Source: Bacillota bacterium (GTDB taxonomy: Bacteria; Bacillota; Clostridia; Tissierellales; Gottschalkiaceae). Taken from it: a DNA stretch of 64,000 bases. Position numbers and translations under genes: made by a program. The DNA lies in contig JAEZUY010000020.1 of NCBI GenBank assembly GCA_023420895.1, positions 1 through 64,000 on the forward strand, written 5' to 3'. Every line of letters starts with the position of its first letter. Positions within the stretch are counted from its first letter, which is position 1. Under the pieces are notes generated by a model that did not search any database, had not been told where the DNA came from, and was given only the letters and a program-made list of their open reading frames with translations. Positions 34,512-42,538 of this stretch are shown here, one piece after another.

Positions 34512-34967
34512 TCACTCTCCCTCTTTCACAGTCATTCGCCCTGTAGTCGGTATAATCGTTATTTTATGGCTTTTTCTGTTAGATAAGTCAAAAAACTCGA
34601 TTATTCCCGTATTATTAATAATAATATTGCCGTCTGTAAAAGATATACAGTCATTTTTAATATTTGAATCAATAATTATATTATTTTCAAGTATTTTCTC
34701 CTTGACTGTTTCTCCTTCTTCATTCACTACACTGTAGCCGTTACGGCTAATCTCGAATTTAAAGGCTTTTCCGGAAATATATTCTTCTTCTTTGTATAAA
34801 TGCAAATCTCTTAGCATTTCTTCTGCATATTTTTCACTTTCACAGCTGACTTTCATATTCATACCCAAAATTCCTAAACTTATGCATAAAGATAGAATAG
34901 AGACCGAAAAAAGAGTTTCCAGAAGTGTGAATCCGGATTCAACTGATGTTTTCATTTTTTCCGTCAT
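34512..34967 (-). CDS. Type IV pilin-like/pseudopilin protein
   Basis: 151-residue protein with a type III-signal prepilin leader: after a short charged start comes GFTLLETLFSVSILSL, the prepilin peptidase site (G|F) with glutamate at +5, followed by a hydrophobic helix. The C-terminal part is Asn/Ile-rich and beta-type (GNIIINNTGIIEFFDLSNR), resembling minor pilins such as ComGD or GspH. It overlaps the preceding gene by four bases, so it is part of the same small cluster. No assembly ATPase or peptidase is near. Confidence 0.78.
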   Translation of the reverse strand: MTEKMKTSVESGFTLLETLFSVSILSLCISLGILGMNMKVSCESEKYAEEMLRDLHLYKEEEYISGKAFKFEISRNGYSVVNEEGETVKEKILENNIIIDSNIKNDCISFTDGNIIINNTGIIEFFDLSNRKSHKITIIPTTGRMTVKEGE

Positions 34968-35842
34968 AAATCTGCACCTGCATTTCTATTTCCGTAGTAG
35001 GCCGTTTTTTCTATCGTGTCTCCTGAAACTTCAAATATTATCTTGATTCCTGAAGCATTTCTGAAAGATTCTCCTTCAGGAACAGGCTCCACTAATATTT
35101 CATCTGCTTTATAATATAGAGCTTCTGATGTGAGAATTCCGCTCTCCCTTTCAGTCTTTGAGAAATTCAGACCTTTCAGCATACCTTTCTCTTCATTTAT
35201 ATAGTCTCTTTTACTGTCAGGCACCCCTTCTTTTGTTTTAAGGAGAAACATATTTTTCTTCTTTATATCTTCACTGAAACAGCTGTTTGAAAATACTGCG
35301 GATTTCAGTTCAGTCCTCTCTGTAAAATCGACAGCATTGCCATAGTAATTTTCAGTCCTGAGTTCCTCTATTCCGCTCATAGCTTCTATATTCTCTTTGA
35401 AAAAATATGAAAAATTCACTATCTCATCTTCTCTGTACATGGCATCTTTACTGTGTTCCGAAAAGTCAATTATTCTGACCGCAAAATTTATAACCGAAAT
35501 TGAAATCATCGCCGCCGTGCATACCGAAAGCACAGTCTCCAGCAGCCCGAATCCGCCTTCAGTATCTCCTATGCTGTTCACTTCTATATATCTTAAAAAG
35601 CCTTCCTCTTCCGGCGCTTTTGAAAAATCAATCTTCACAGCTCTTCTTCTTCCCTTTCTCATGTGATGGCCGCTCATAGAATCAGATGCTTCTCCTTTTC
35701 TCATATAGATATAGAAAAATTCAGAACTTTCTTCAGGATCTCTGTAAATTCTGTCAAACTCCAGCTCCTCAATATCTATATTAATTCCTTCATGATAAAG
35801 TCTCGTTCTTAAAAATCTCTTTCTGAAACTCTCTCTCAGCAT
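34964..35842 (-). CDS. Pilin-like protein with an internal prepilin motif, probably 5'-truncated by frameshift
   Basis: Open frame of 292 residues. The prepilin-type motif GGFGLLETVLSV is not at the start but near residue 97, after 96 residues that look like real coding sequence (FRKRFLRTRLYHEG, FFYIYMRKGEAS, FLRYIEVNS). The frame also stays open about 240 bases upstream of its ATG without another start codon, and a good ribosome site with a 34-codon start lies at 36084 in a different frame. A one-base change in an A6 run (36003-36008) would join the two. An alternative is translation of a separate pilin from GTG just before NSIGDTEGGF. Relation to other pilins is from the motif only. Confidence 0.6.
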   Translation of the reverse strand: MLRESFRKRFLRTRLYHEGINIDIEELEFDRIYRDPEESSEFFYIYMRKGEASDSMSGHHMRKGRRRAVKIDFSKAPEEEGFLRYIEVNSIGDTEGGFGLLETVLSVCTAAMISISVINFAVRIIDFSEHSKDAMYREDEIVNFSYFFKENIEAMSGIEELRTENYYGNAVDFTERTELKSAVFSNSCFSEDIKKKNMFLLKTKEGVPDSKRDYINEEKGMLKGLNFSKTERESGILTSEALYYKADEILVEPVPEGESFRNASGIKIIFEVSGDTIEKTAYYGNRNAGADL

Positions 35843-35979
35843 ATCTCTTTCAGAATCTGATATTTCTCTTCCCGGCAGATATCCGGTTGTCTCTTTACAG
35901 TCATAAAGTATTGACTTTATCTCTCTTTCGACTAGAATTTCTATATCCGTATTCGTATTATGTTTTTTTATTTTATCAT

Positions 35980-36084
35980 TTATATAAGATTTCTTTTGAC
36001 TGTTTTTTCTATATTTACATTTAAATTTGAAACAGTAAACATGAGTATTGCCATCAAAGACATTAAAACAAGATATTTCTGCAT
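35980..36084 (-). pseudogene. 5' part of the frameshifted pilin-like gene
   Basis: ATG at 36084 follows AAGGGAG by 7 bases and encodes MQKYLVLMSLMAILMFTVSN, a membrane-anchor-like start, then stops after 34 codons. Adding one A in the run at 36003-36008 continues the frame through NSQKKSYINDKIKKHN and into the frame at 34964-35842. It may be a real indel, a slippage-dependent gene, or a sequence error. Confidence 0.5.
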
Positions 36085-36179
36085 GATTTTCTCCCTTCCT
36101 GAACTATTTTAAGATTATAATTACAGTTTTAACTTTTGGAATTTATTTAAAATAAGTTTTTATATTAAAATTGATATTA

Positions 36180-36551
36180 TTAAATAAGCTTTTTAATTCT
36201 GAATTCCCTTAGAAGATTTTCATCCATATAGATTTTTATAATATAATGAGATACTTTTTCTGAAATGCAGCCTCTTAACTCCTCTTCATTTTCAAGAATA
36301 ACTTCCCTTTTAAGCGTTTTTTCTTCTCCGCTCTCTTCAATACGCTTTATAAATTCTCCCTCTTCCGGATTTTCCGAATACAGTATTTCTTCTGTGAGTT
36401 CCGATATGTGATTTTCCAGTCTTGAAATTCTGAGATATTCTCTTCTGTGATTCGATATTCTGAATGCGGTATCTGAAATTGGAATCATTAAAATTGAAAC
36501 GGCAACAATGCTTATAATGATTTCTAGATATGAAAATCCTTTTTCATCCAT
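36180..36551 (-). CDS. Pseudopilin-like protein with type III leader
   Basis: 123 residues, starting MDEKGFSYLEIIISIVAVSI: a very short leader, cleavage at G|F, glutamate at +5 and a hydrophobic helix, as in ComGC/GspI-like minor pilins. The ATG at 36551 is chosen because AGGGAG lies 7 bases before it; an upstream ATG seven codons earlier has no such site. The C-terminal half is Glu-rich and charged. First gene of the small pseudopilin cluster. Confidence 0.75.
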   Translation of the reverse strand: MDEKGFSYLEIIISIVAVSILMIPISDTAFRISNHRREYLRISRLENHISELTEEILYSENPEEGEFIKRIEESGEEKTLKREVILENEEELRGCISEKVSHYIIKIYMDENLLREFRIKKLI

Positions 36552-36669
36552 ATAACCACTCCCTGAAACCATTATATCCTATTTAAAATTTTACTCAAGC
36601 AAAATAAAAGCCCCGGGATATGAGTTCTGTCTGAACTTTGTAATTATATCTATCATTATATCTAAAAAA

Positions 36670-36698
36670 GGCTCGAAGATACAGTCAGTCTCCGAACC
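36670..36698 (-). terminator. Terminator after the 107-residue membrane protein
   Basis: Arms ggctcgaaga and tctccgaacc pair fully with wobbles; six T follow on the minus strand. Confidence 0.75.
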
Positions 36699-36720
36699 TT
36701 TCAAATCTCTCTTATATTTT

Positions 36721-37044
36721 CTAAGAACTTCTTCTGATATTTTTCAGCTGCGCCGCTATGAATATTATCATTAAAACAACTATTACAAAGTAGTACCATG
36801 AAGAATACATGCCTATTAATTCGTAAGTCTGGCTTGTCAAAGCTTCAAACATGAACTTATAAAAAAATATTACGTATAGATTTATCACAGCGAAAACTAT
36901 AATCCATAAAGGCTTTGCTCCCCATTTCTCTGCACCAAGAGCAGATTTTCTAATATAAGATATTAATACTGTAGCCAGAAAGAAACCGTAGATAAAAGTC
37001 AGCACAAGACTCCTTATAATTAAACCTTTATCCAATCTTTTCAC
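36721..37044 (-). CDS. Small membrane protein of unknown function
   Basis: 107 residues with three hydrophobic helices (about 10-30, 45-65, 80-100; for example WIIVFAVINLYVIFFYKFMF) and a basic C-terminus (KNIRRSS). No family recognised. Own terminator; transcribed toward the pseudopilin cluster but separated from it by that terminator. Confidence 0.7.
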   Translation of the reverse strand: MKRLDKGLIIRSLVLTFIYGFFLATVLISYIRKSALGAEKWGAKPLWIIVFAVINLYVIFFYKFMFEALTSQTYELIGMYSSWYYFVIVVLMIIFIAAQLKNIRRSS

Positions 37045-37190
37045 CCCCGCCTCTATATTTTTAATAAAAAAACTTTAATCTGAATAACTGAATATTCTAT
37101 TAATCAGTAAAAAATGTATAACATTAAAACAAATTTAATAAATTATAATATCATTTTCTATAAACTTTCTTCTAATCTTATTATATACTC

Positions 37191-37209
37191 AAAAAAAAAA
37201 AAAAAAAAA
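37191..37209 (+). repeat. Homopolymer of 19 A
   Basis: Uninterrupted run of A in the 400-base gene-free spacer between the small membrane protein and the EamA gene. Such runs are length-unstable. No promoter motif could be placed with confidence in this spacer. Confidence 0.9.
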
Positions 37210-37440
37210 CAAGTACTTACTTTTTAGTCGGTATATTAATGCTGTATTCAGATTTTCTTTTATATAATAAAACTATATAATAAATCTCAGCTTTTATATT
37301 TTTTATTTATGCAATTTTAAGATATCATCACTTATTATATTTAAGAGTCCTTAATCAGTCAATCTATTTTATTCGAGTTGAAGAAAATTATTATAACGAA
37401 TATAATTAATACGTATGTGAAAATTTATGGAGGTTGGAAA

Positions 37441-38343
37441 TTGGATAGAAAACTTAATACTCGAGATATAACTAAAGGCTTTATATATACTCTCCTAGGA
37501 GGAATATTCTGGGGTTTTTCCGGAGCATGCGGACAGTATCTGTTCACAAATTACGATTTAGATGCCAAATACCTCATGATAGTCAGGACTTTCGGAGCCG
37601 GAACTGTAATACTGCTTCTGAACTTTCTCACACAGAAAGAGAAAGCCTTCGAAATACTGAAAGACAGAAAAGATGTCTTCGAACTCATAATGTTCTCAAT
37701 TTTCGGACTGCTTTTCTGCCAGTATTCGTATCTCGAAGCAATAAATCATTCCAATGCCGGAACTGCAACTGTGCTCGAATATCTTGCACCTGTTCTTATA
37801 ATAATCTATGTGTGTCTGAGATTCCTAAGACTGCCTAAAGTCAGCGAACTCATATCTATAATTCTTGCTACTGCGGGAACATTCATTCTCGCAACTCATG
37901 GAGATATAAACAATATGGTTCTGTCTGAAAAAGGACTTATGTGGGGACTTCTTGCGGCTGTTGGAATGGCTCTTTACACGATGATTCCTGTGAGAATTAT
38001 AAAGAAACACGGAAGCATGAACGTTCTCGGTTTTGGACTGCTCATTGCAGGTGTTGTAATATTCTTTCTTTCAAAAGGCTGGAAGATGGAGCTTGGTCTC
38101 GATATGAAAGGATATATCATCATGAGCGTAATGGTGCTGGTCGGAACTATAATGGCGTTCTCTCTTTATCTTCAGGGCGTGGGATATCTCGGAGGAGTCA
38201 AAGCCAGCATGGTTGCCAGTGTCGAACCGGTTGCCGCTACAGTTTTCGCAGTCATATGGCTCGGATCATCGTTTCACTATATGGATATAATCGGATTCAT
38301 ATGTATTATAGCGACAGTATTCATACTGGCAAAGAGTGATTAA
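37441..38343 (+). CDS. EamA/DMT-family transporter
   Basis: Drug/metabolite-type permease of 300 residues with ten predicted helices in two EamA repeats; each starts with a GGIFWGFSGACGQYLF- or GLLAAVGMALYTMIP-like segment, and the second repeat carries ASMVASVEPVAATVFAVIWLG, the conserved EP motif. Substrate unknown; amino acids or metabolites are usual. TTG at 37441 lies 7 bases after GGAGG and is preferred over an earlier ATG without a ribosome site. Plus strand, single gene with terminator. Confidence 0.88.
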   Translation: MDRKLNTRDITKGFIYTLLGGIFWGFSGACGQYLFTNYDLDAKYLMIVRTFGAGTVILLLNFLTQKEKAFEILKDRKDVFELIMFSIFGLLFCQYSYLEAINHSNAGTATVLEYLAPVLIIIYVCLRFLRLPKVSELISIILATAGTFILATHGDINNMVLSEKGLMWGLLAAVGMALYTMIPVRIIKKHGSMNVLGFGLLIAGVVIFFLSKGWKMELGLDMKGYIIMSVMVLVGTIMAFSLYLQGVGYLGGVKASMVASVEPVAATVFAVIWLGSSFHYMDIIGFICIIATVFILAKSD

Positions 38344-38361
38344 AAAATTATTTAAAGAAAA

Positions 38362-38388
38362 AAAGAGTTCTGATTTCTCAGGGCTCTT
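38362..38388 (+). terminator. Terminator of the EamA gene
   Basis: Arms aagagttctga and tcagggctctt pair with wobble; seven T follow. Confidence 0.75.
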
Positions 38389-38440
38389 TTTTTCATTCTT
38401 ATATTAAAAAATAAATACGTATTCCCTTTTAAAACCATTC

Positions 38441-38449
38441 TGATATAAT
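38441..38449 (+). promoter_or_regulatory. Extended -10 promoter before the CRISPR-like array
   Basis: tgatataat is an extended -10 (TGnTATAAT). No good -35 is present. Transcription from here would cross a 210-base gene-free leader with a small hairpin (cagcc/ggctg around 38631-38655) and then the array. Confidence 0.45.
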
Positions 38450-38667
38450 TGAGATATAAGATGAATAGAAGATTTTAAGCAGAAAATATATGTGATATTA
38501 ATCAAAATAATATCATTCTCATCTGAAAAATGTATCCAGGTAAAATCAACGGATACAGAGATTTTGAAAATGATAATCGCAAAAATGGAGGAAAAAGAGC
38601 GAAAAAAGGCGGCTCGTCTGAAAACCGGGTTTACAGCCCAGTGATATCAATGGCTGCAGAGGACAGG

Positions 38668-38834
38668 GTTTAAGAAACATTTCCCCGCAAGGGGACGGAA
38701 ACATTTATCTTTTTACATTCGTTGTGAAATTTGTTGTTTAAGAAACATTTCCCCGCAAGGGGACGGAAACTAGTATACCTCTATTTTTGTATTAACTGTA
38801 TTTGTCGTTTAAGAAACATTTCCCCGTAAGGGGG
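38668..38834 (+). CRISPR. Orphan two-spacer CRISPR-like mini-array
   Basis: Two identical 35-base repeats at 38668-38702 and 38736-38770, and a third, 3'-degenerate repeat at 38807-38834. The unit starts gtttaagaaacatttcc, has a stem ccccgcaagggg with a GNRA-type loop, and ends ggaaac. Spacers are unrelated and of typical size: 33 bases (38703-38735) and 36 bases (38771-38806). The degenerate last repeat gives a plus-strand orientation. No cas gene lies within the window. The stem and the ggaaac end resemble type III/I repeats, but type cannot be fixed. Confidence 0.75.
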
Positions 38835-38844
38835 CATAATAAAA

Positions 38845-38875
38845 AAAGCCGCAGGATTTATTTTCCTGCGGCTTT
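38845..38875. terminator. Terminator between the array and the pst operon
   Basis: Perfect 12-base arms aaagccgcagga and tcctgcggcttt with A-run before and T-run after, so it can end the plus-strand array transcript and the minus-strand pst transcript. Confidence 0.85.
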
Positions 38876-38925
38876 TATCTATTAGTTTAAAGCTCTGCTG
38901 TTCAATTAAATTTTAATTTTCAGCT

Positions 38926-39561
38926 CTACCCTACCTGAATTATTTTATCTGAGATTCTTTCTGCCTGGGCTATATTATGTGTGACCATAAGTATTGTGTT
39001 CTTTTTAGAAAGCTCTACTATCAGATTTTCTATATTCTGAGTATTGGCCGGATCTAGAGACGCGCATGGCTCGTCCAGGAGAATCACGTCCGGACTGCAT
39101 GCGAGCGCTCTTCCTATACAGAGTCTCTGCATCTGTCCTCCGGATAAAGACATAGCGTGAGATTTCAGTTTGTTTGAAACTTCTTCATACAATCCGACCA
39201 TCTCAAGAATCTCTTTAACTCTTTTATCTTTCTTTTTCACACCGTAATAGTTTAAAACGTATTTTAAATTCTTTTCAATCGACATCGGAAACGGCTTAGA
39301 ATCCTGAAAAACTGTGCATATTCTGTGTCTGAGCTCACTCAGACTGTAGTCTTCAGTGTTTTTTCCATTCAGAAGAATTTCACCTTCGTATCTTCCGCCC
39401 TTTTCGCATATGAATCTGTTTATGCAGTTGAGCAGAGTCGATTTTCCTCCTCCTGAAGGTCCTATGAAAGAAACTATCTCATTTTCTTCAATGTCGAAAC
39501 TCAGATTTTTTATAACATGATTGTCGCCGTAATAGGCATTAAGATTATTTATTTTCAGCAT
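38926..39561 (-). CDS. pstB: Phosphate ABC transporter ATPase, C-terminally short
   Basis: ATPase of the Pst importer. Walker A GPSGGGKSTLLNCINR, Q-loop VFQDSKPFPMSI, signature MSLSGGQMQRLCIGRAL, Walker B DVILLDEPCASLD and H-loop MVTHNI are intact. It ends at 211 residues, after RISDKIIQVG, about 35-40 short of usual PstB (about 250), where the C-terminal strands and helix normally follow. No continuation exists in other frames. Last gene of pstSCAB; no phoU follows. Confidence 0.85.
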   Translation of the reverse strand: MLKINNLNAYYGDNHVIKNLSFDIEENEIVSFIGPSGGGKSTLLNCINRFICEKGGRYEGEILLNGKNTEDYSLSELRHRICTVFQDSKPFPMSIEKNLKYVLNYYGVKKKDKRVKEILEMVGLYEEVSNKLKSHAMSLSGGQMQRLCIGRALACSPDVILLDEPCASLDPANTQNIENLIVELSKKNTILMVTHNIAQAERISDKIIQVG

Positions 39562-40387
39562 TTTTCTTCCTCCAGTCTCTGCTCATTAAAAAAGCTGCTG
39601 AATTTATTATAATCAGCAGAATTATCAGAACGAAAGCCGTTCCGTACGCTTTCTCAACTGAAATTCCCTGACTTAAAAGCATATGAAGGTGGAACGGAAG
39701 CATCATTACGGGATCTGTGAGACTCTTCGGAACTTTTGCAAAGAGAACAGCTCCCGTCAGAATTACAGGCGCAGTCGCTCCCACTGCATAGCTTCCTCCG
39801 AGTATAACTGTTGACCCTATGCTCCTTGCGGCTTCAGGCAGAATCATCCTCATAACCATATAGCCGTCTGAAACTCCAAGTCCTCTCGAATCCTGAATAA
39901 ACTGGCTGTCTATATCGCAGAGTATCTTCTCTGTATTTATCTCTATAAACGGATATATCATCACTGCCAGAGTCATACTTGCCGTAATCAGAGATCTGTT
40001 TATTCCGAACATCACTATGAAAACTCCGTATCCGAAAAGAGCGAATATTATAGAAGGAAGACCTGCGAGTATTCTGTTCACGAAAACTATGAAATCTTTA
40101 AGCCTCTTCCATCTGTTAAAAAACACATTGAAGACTGCAGTAGAAACTGCAAGTGCTGAAGATATTGCCATAGCTATTATCATCGCCAGAAGCGAACCTG
40201 CTATTGCCGGAAATATTCCTCCCTCAGTTCCCTGAGGAATTCCTTCAGGCACTCCCGTTATGAATTCTATACTTATCTCTCCTATACCTTTTATAACAAC
40301 GTATCCGAATATAAATGCAATTGCTGAAAGACATAATAGAAACATAAGACCTATAAGTATTTTAGTTATTATATCTTTAGTTTTCAT
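39545..40387 (-). CDS. pstA: Phosphate ABC transporter permease PstA
   Basis: Inner-membrane subunit, 280 residues with about six helices. FITGVPEGIPQGTEGGIFPAI matches the PstA N-terminal region, and SRGLGVSDGYMVMRMILPEA is the EAA-type loop that contacts PstB. Overlaps pstC by 11 bases and pstB by 17 bases, so the three are translated together. Confidence 0.92.
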   Translation of the reverse strand: MKTKDIITKILIGLMFLLCLSAIAFIFGYVVIKGIGEISIEFITGVPEGIPQGTEGGIFPAIAGSLLAMIIAMAISSALAVSTAVFNVFFNRWKRLKDFIVFVNRILAGLPSIIFALFGYGVFIVMFGINRSLITASMTLAVMIYPFIEINTEKILCDIDSQFIQDSRGLGVSDGYMVMRMILPEAARSIGSTVILGGSYAVGATAPVILTGAVLFAKVPKSLTDPVMMLPFHLHMLLSQGISVEKAYGTAFVLIILLIIINSAAFLMSRDWRKKNAENK

Positions 40388-41243
40388 TTTTCAGCCCCCT
40401 GTCTCTTAAAAACTGTATCAGGAGATTAACTGCAGTTATCACTATTAAAAGCACGAATCCTGCTGAGAAAAGTGCTGAATAATGAATACTTCCGACTTCA
40501 GCCATTCCCATCTCAAGTGCAATGAGTCCGGGAATAGTCTCAGCTTTTCCGAGAAGCTTCGGAAACAGAGGAGCATTTCCGACTACCATCATAATAGCCA
40601 TAGTTTCTCCTATAACCCTTGAAAATGCGAGTATGACACCTATTCCCACCGGTTTTAGAAGCTCTTTTGCCGCGACATTTCTTATAAAATACTCTTTTGA
40701 TATACCTAAGAACAGAGAGTCTCTCATATGATTCTTCCTTATTATCTCAGCTGATTCTGCTACTGCTGAAAGTATGAACGGTATTATCATCATCGAAACT
40801 ACTATTCCCCCAGCAAGAACCGATTCTCCGGTTGCCATATTAAATCCTTTTTCAATAAGCTTCACTACTACTGTAAGACCTATGAATCCCATAACTATTG
40901 ACGGAACTCCTGCAAGTATTCCTACAGTTCTCAGAAGAATATCTTTCAGTCTCTGAGGACAGTAGAAACTTATAAATAGCGCTGTTCCGACACTGACAGG
41001 AAGCGCAATGATTATCGCAATCACAAATATATAAAGAGAAGCTGTAATCATATTGAAAATTGAAAAGCTTCCGTTTTTTGAAAGAGGACTCCACTTCCCG
41101 GGCTTCAAAAGACTTATTATTCCCTTTTCAGAAAGAAAAGGCCAGCTCTCAATGAATATGAATACTATTACAGACAGAAGCGCAATAACAGACAAGAGCG
41201 CAGCCAATGCCGCCGTTATTTTAACAGCCCTGTATTCTTTCAA
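40377..41243 (-). CDS. pstC: Phosphate ABC transporter permease PstC
   Basis: Second permease subunit, 288 residues, six helices. GIISLLKPGKWSPLSKNGSF, AGVPSIVMGFIGLTVVV and FSRVIGETMAIMMVVGNAP are typical PstC regions. Follows pstS across a weak terminator (41337-41363), so transport subunits are probably made at a lower level than the binding protein. Confidence 0.92.
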   Translation of the reverse strand: MKEYRAVKITAALAALLSVIALLSVIVFIFIESWPFLSEKGIISLLKPGKWSPLSKNGSFSIFNMITASLYIFVIAIIIALPVSVGTALFISFYCPQRLKDILLRTVGILAGVPSIVMGFIGLTVVVKLIEKGFNMATGESVLAGGIVVSMMIIPFILSAVAESAEIIRKNHMRDSLFLGISKEYFIRNVAAKELLKPVGIGVILAFSRVIGETMAIMMVVGNAPLFPKLLGKAETIPGLIALEMGMAEVGSIHYSALFSAGFVLLIVITAVNLLIQFLRDRGLKNEN

Positions 41244-41336
41244 AATATCATTTCCTTTCTGTTATTTTTTATCCTGTGTTCTAGATGTTTTTTCCTAAAA
41301 TATCTACCATCATATCAATTCCTGCAATATGTAAAA

Positions 41337-41363
41337 CAGACCCTTAGAAAATCTAAGAGTCTG
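41337..41363 (-). terminator. Intra-operon terminator between pstS and pstC
   Basis: Arms cagacccttaga and tctaagagtctg with one mismatch and aaa loop; a short T-run follows on the minus strand. Probably allows partial read-through. Confidence 0.65.
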
Positions 41364-41394
41364 TTCAGTATAGTAAATAAATATATTCTAGAAT

Positions 41395-42402
41395 CTATTT
41401 GTCAACAGGTACAAATCCCATTTCTTTTATAATCGCTTTACCTTTTTCAGACATAACATAGTCAAGGAATGCCTGTTCAGACTCAGTAGGCTCTCCTGAT
41501 CTCATAACTATAAGCGGTCTTGATATTATATATTCTCCGCTCACTATGTTTTCTTCTGTAGGTTCAACACCGTCAACATTCATAGGTTTAAGCTTTCCTT
41601 CGTTCTGGTTAACCATTCCGTATGAAGCATATCCTATAGCGTTAGGATTTTCGATTATTTTAGTAACTAGAGCTCCCATTGAAGGCGCCTGAATAGCGTT
41701 TTCTGAAACTTCAGTGTCTCCCATTATTTTCTTTTGGAATACTTCGTGAGCTCCTCCAGAAAGGTCTCTTGTAACTACAACTATATCTTCTTGCGGAAGT
41801 GATGAATCTATATCACTCCATTTTTTGAATTCTCCAGAGAATATCTTAACTATTTCATCTTGAGTAAGGTTATTGTTCTTAAGTTCTATTATAGGGTTTT
41901 CCGGGTTAACTGAAACTGTAAGAGCATCTATTCCCAGCTTGTATTCCTTAAGATCTTTAATTTTCTCTTTTTCTTCGTCTTTGATTTCTCTTGCAAGCAT
42001 TCCGAAGTCAGAAGTTCCGTCTATTACAGATTTAGCCCCTGCTCCAGATCCTCCTGATGATACGAATATAGATATATTCTCTTCAGGCATATCAGGATTC
42101 ACATTATTCCACTTTTCATACTCTTCTATGAATTCAGTAGATATTGCTGAAATCACCGGTGCAAGAGTAGATGAACCGTTGAATGTGAACTGAGCATTGA
42201 ATTCGCTGCTCTTGTCAGAATCTTCTTTCTTCTCTTCTTTGTCAGCAGGTTCTTTATCTTCTTGAGACTCAGTGTCTGCTGACTGTTCAGTCGCTTCTTT
42301 CTCTTGAGTGTCAGCTGTTTCCTGTCCTCCGCCCTGGCATCCTGTGAATACCATAGCCGCTAGAAGTGCAGCTGAAACCGATTTAACAAATTTTCTTTTC
42401 AT
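41395..42402 (-). CDS. pstS: Phosphate-binding lipoprotein PstS
   Basis: Extracellular phosphate receptor, 335 residues, with a lipobox VFTGCQGG near residue 21. A 50-residue Glu/Lys/Asp-rich linker follows, then the periplasmic-binding fold with FNGSSTLAPVISAIS, SGGSGAGAKSVIDGTSDFGM and TRDLSGGAHEVFQ, whose residues bind phosphate. ATG at 42402 follows GGAGG; an upstream extension of 15 codons has no ribosome site. Probably induced in phosphate limitation, but no PhoP box was recognised. Confidence 0.94.
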   Translation of the reverse strand: MKRKFVKSVSAALLAAMVFTGCQGGGQETADTQEKEATEQSADTESQEDKEPADKEEKKEDSDKSSEFNAQFTFNGSSTLAPVISAISTEFIEEYEKWNNVNPDMPEENISIFVSSGGSGAGAKSVIDGTSDFGMLAREIKDEEKEKIKDLKEYKLGIDALTVSVNPENPIIELKNNNLTQDEIVKIFSGEFKKWSDIDSSLPQEDIVVVTRDLSGGAHEVFQKKIMGDTEVSENAIQAPSMGALVTKIIENPNAIGYASYGMVNQNEGKLKPMNVDGVEPTEENIVSGEYIISRPLIVMRSGEPTESEQAFLDYVMSEKGKAIIKEMGFVPVDK

Positions 42403-42430
42403 TACTCTACCTCCATTTTTTATGTAATAA

Positions 42431-42472
42431 AAATCCCTCGTACTCACTAGTTTAGCACAATTAGAGGGATTT
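42431..42472 (-). terminator. Hairpin after the coiled-coil frame, in front of pstS
   Basis: Arms aaatccctc and gagggattt with a 24-base loop; TTTTTATT follows on the minus strand, just before the pstS ribosome site. It may terminate the SLH/coiled-coil transcript or act in the pstS leader. Confidence 0.5.
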
Positions 42473-42538
42473 ATATATTGTTAATCAATAGGATAACATT
42501 ATCTATTTATATTTATCTATAGATATTCTTTATATTTT

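Noticed and set aside
38530..38673. 47-codon plus-strand frame ending in the first CRISPR-like repeat
   Set aside because: No ribosome site and unremarkable composition; its stop lies in the repeat itself. Treated as leader sequence.
42403..42538. PhoP/PhoB box before pstS
   Set aside because: Some TTAACA-like words occur but not at the regular 11-base spacing needed.
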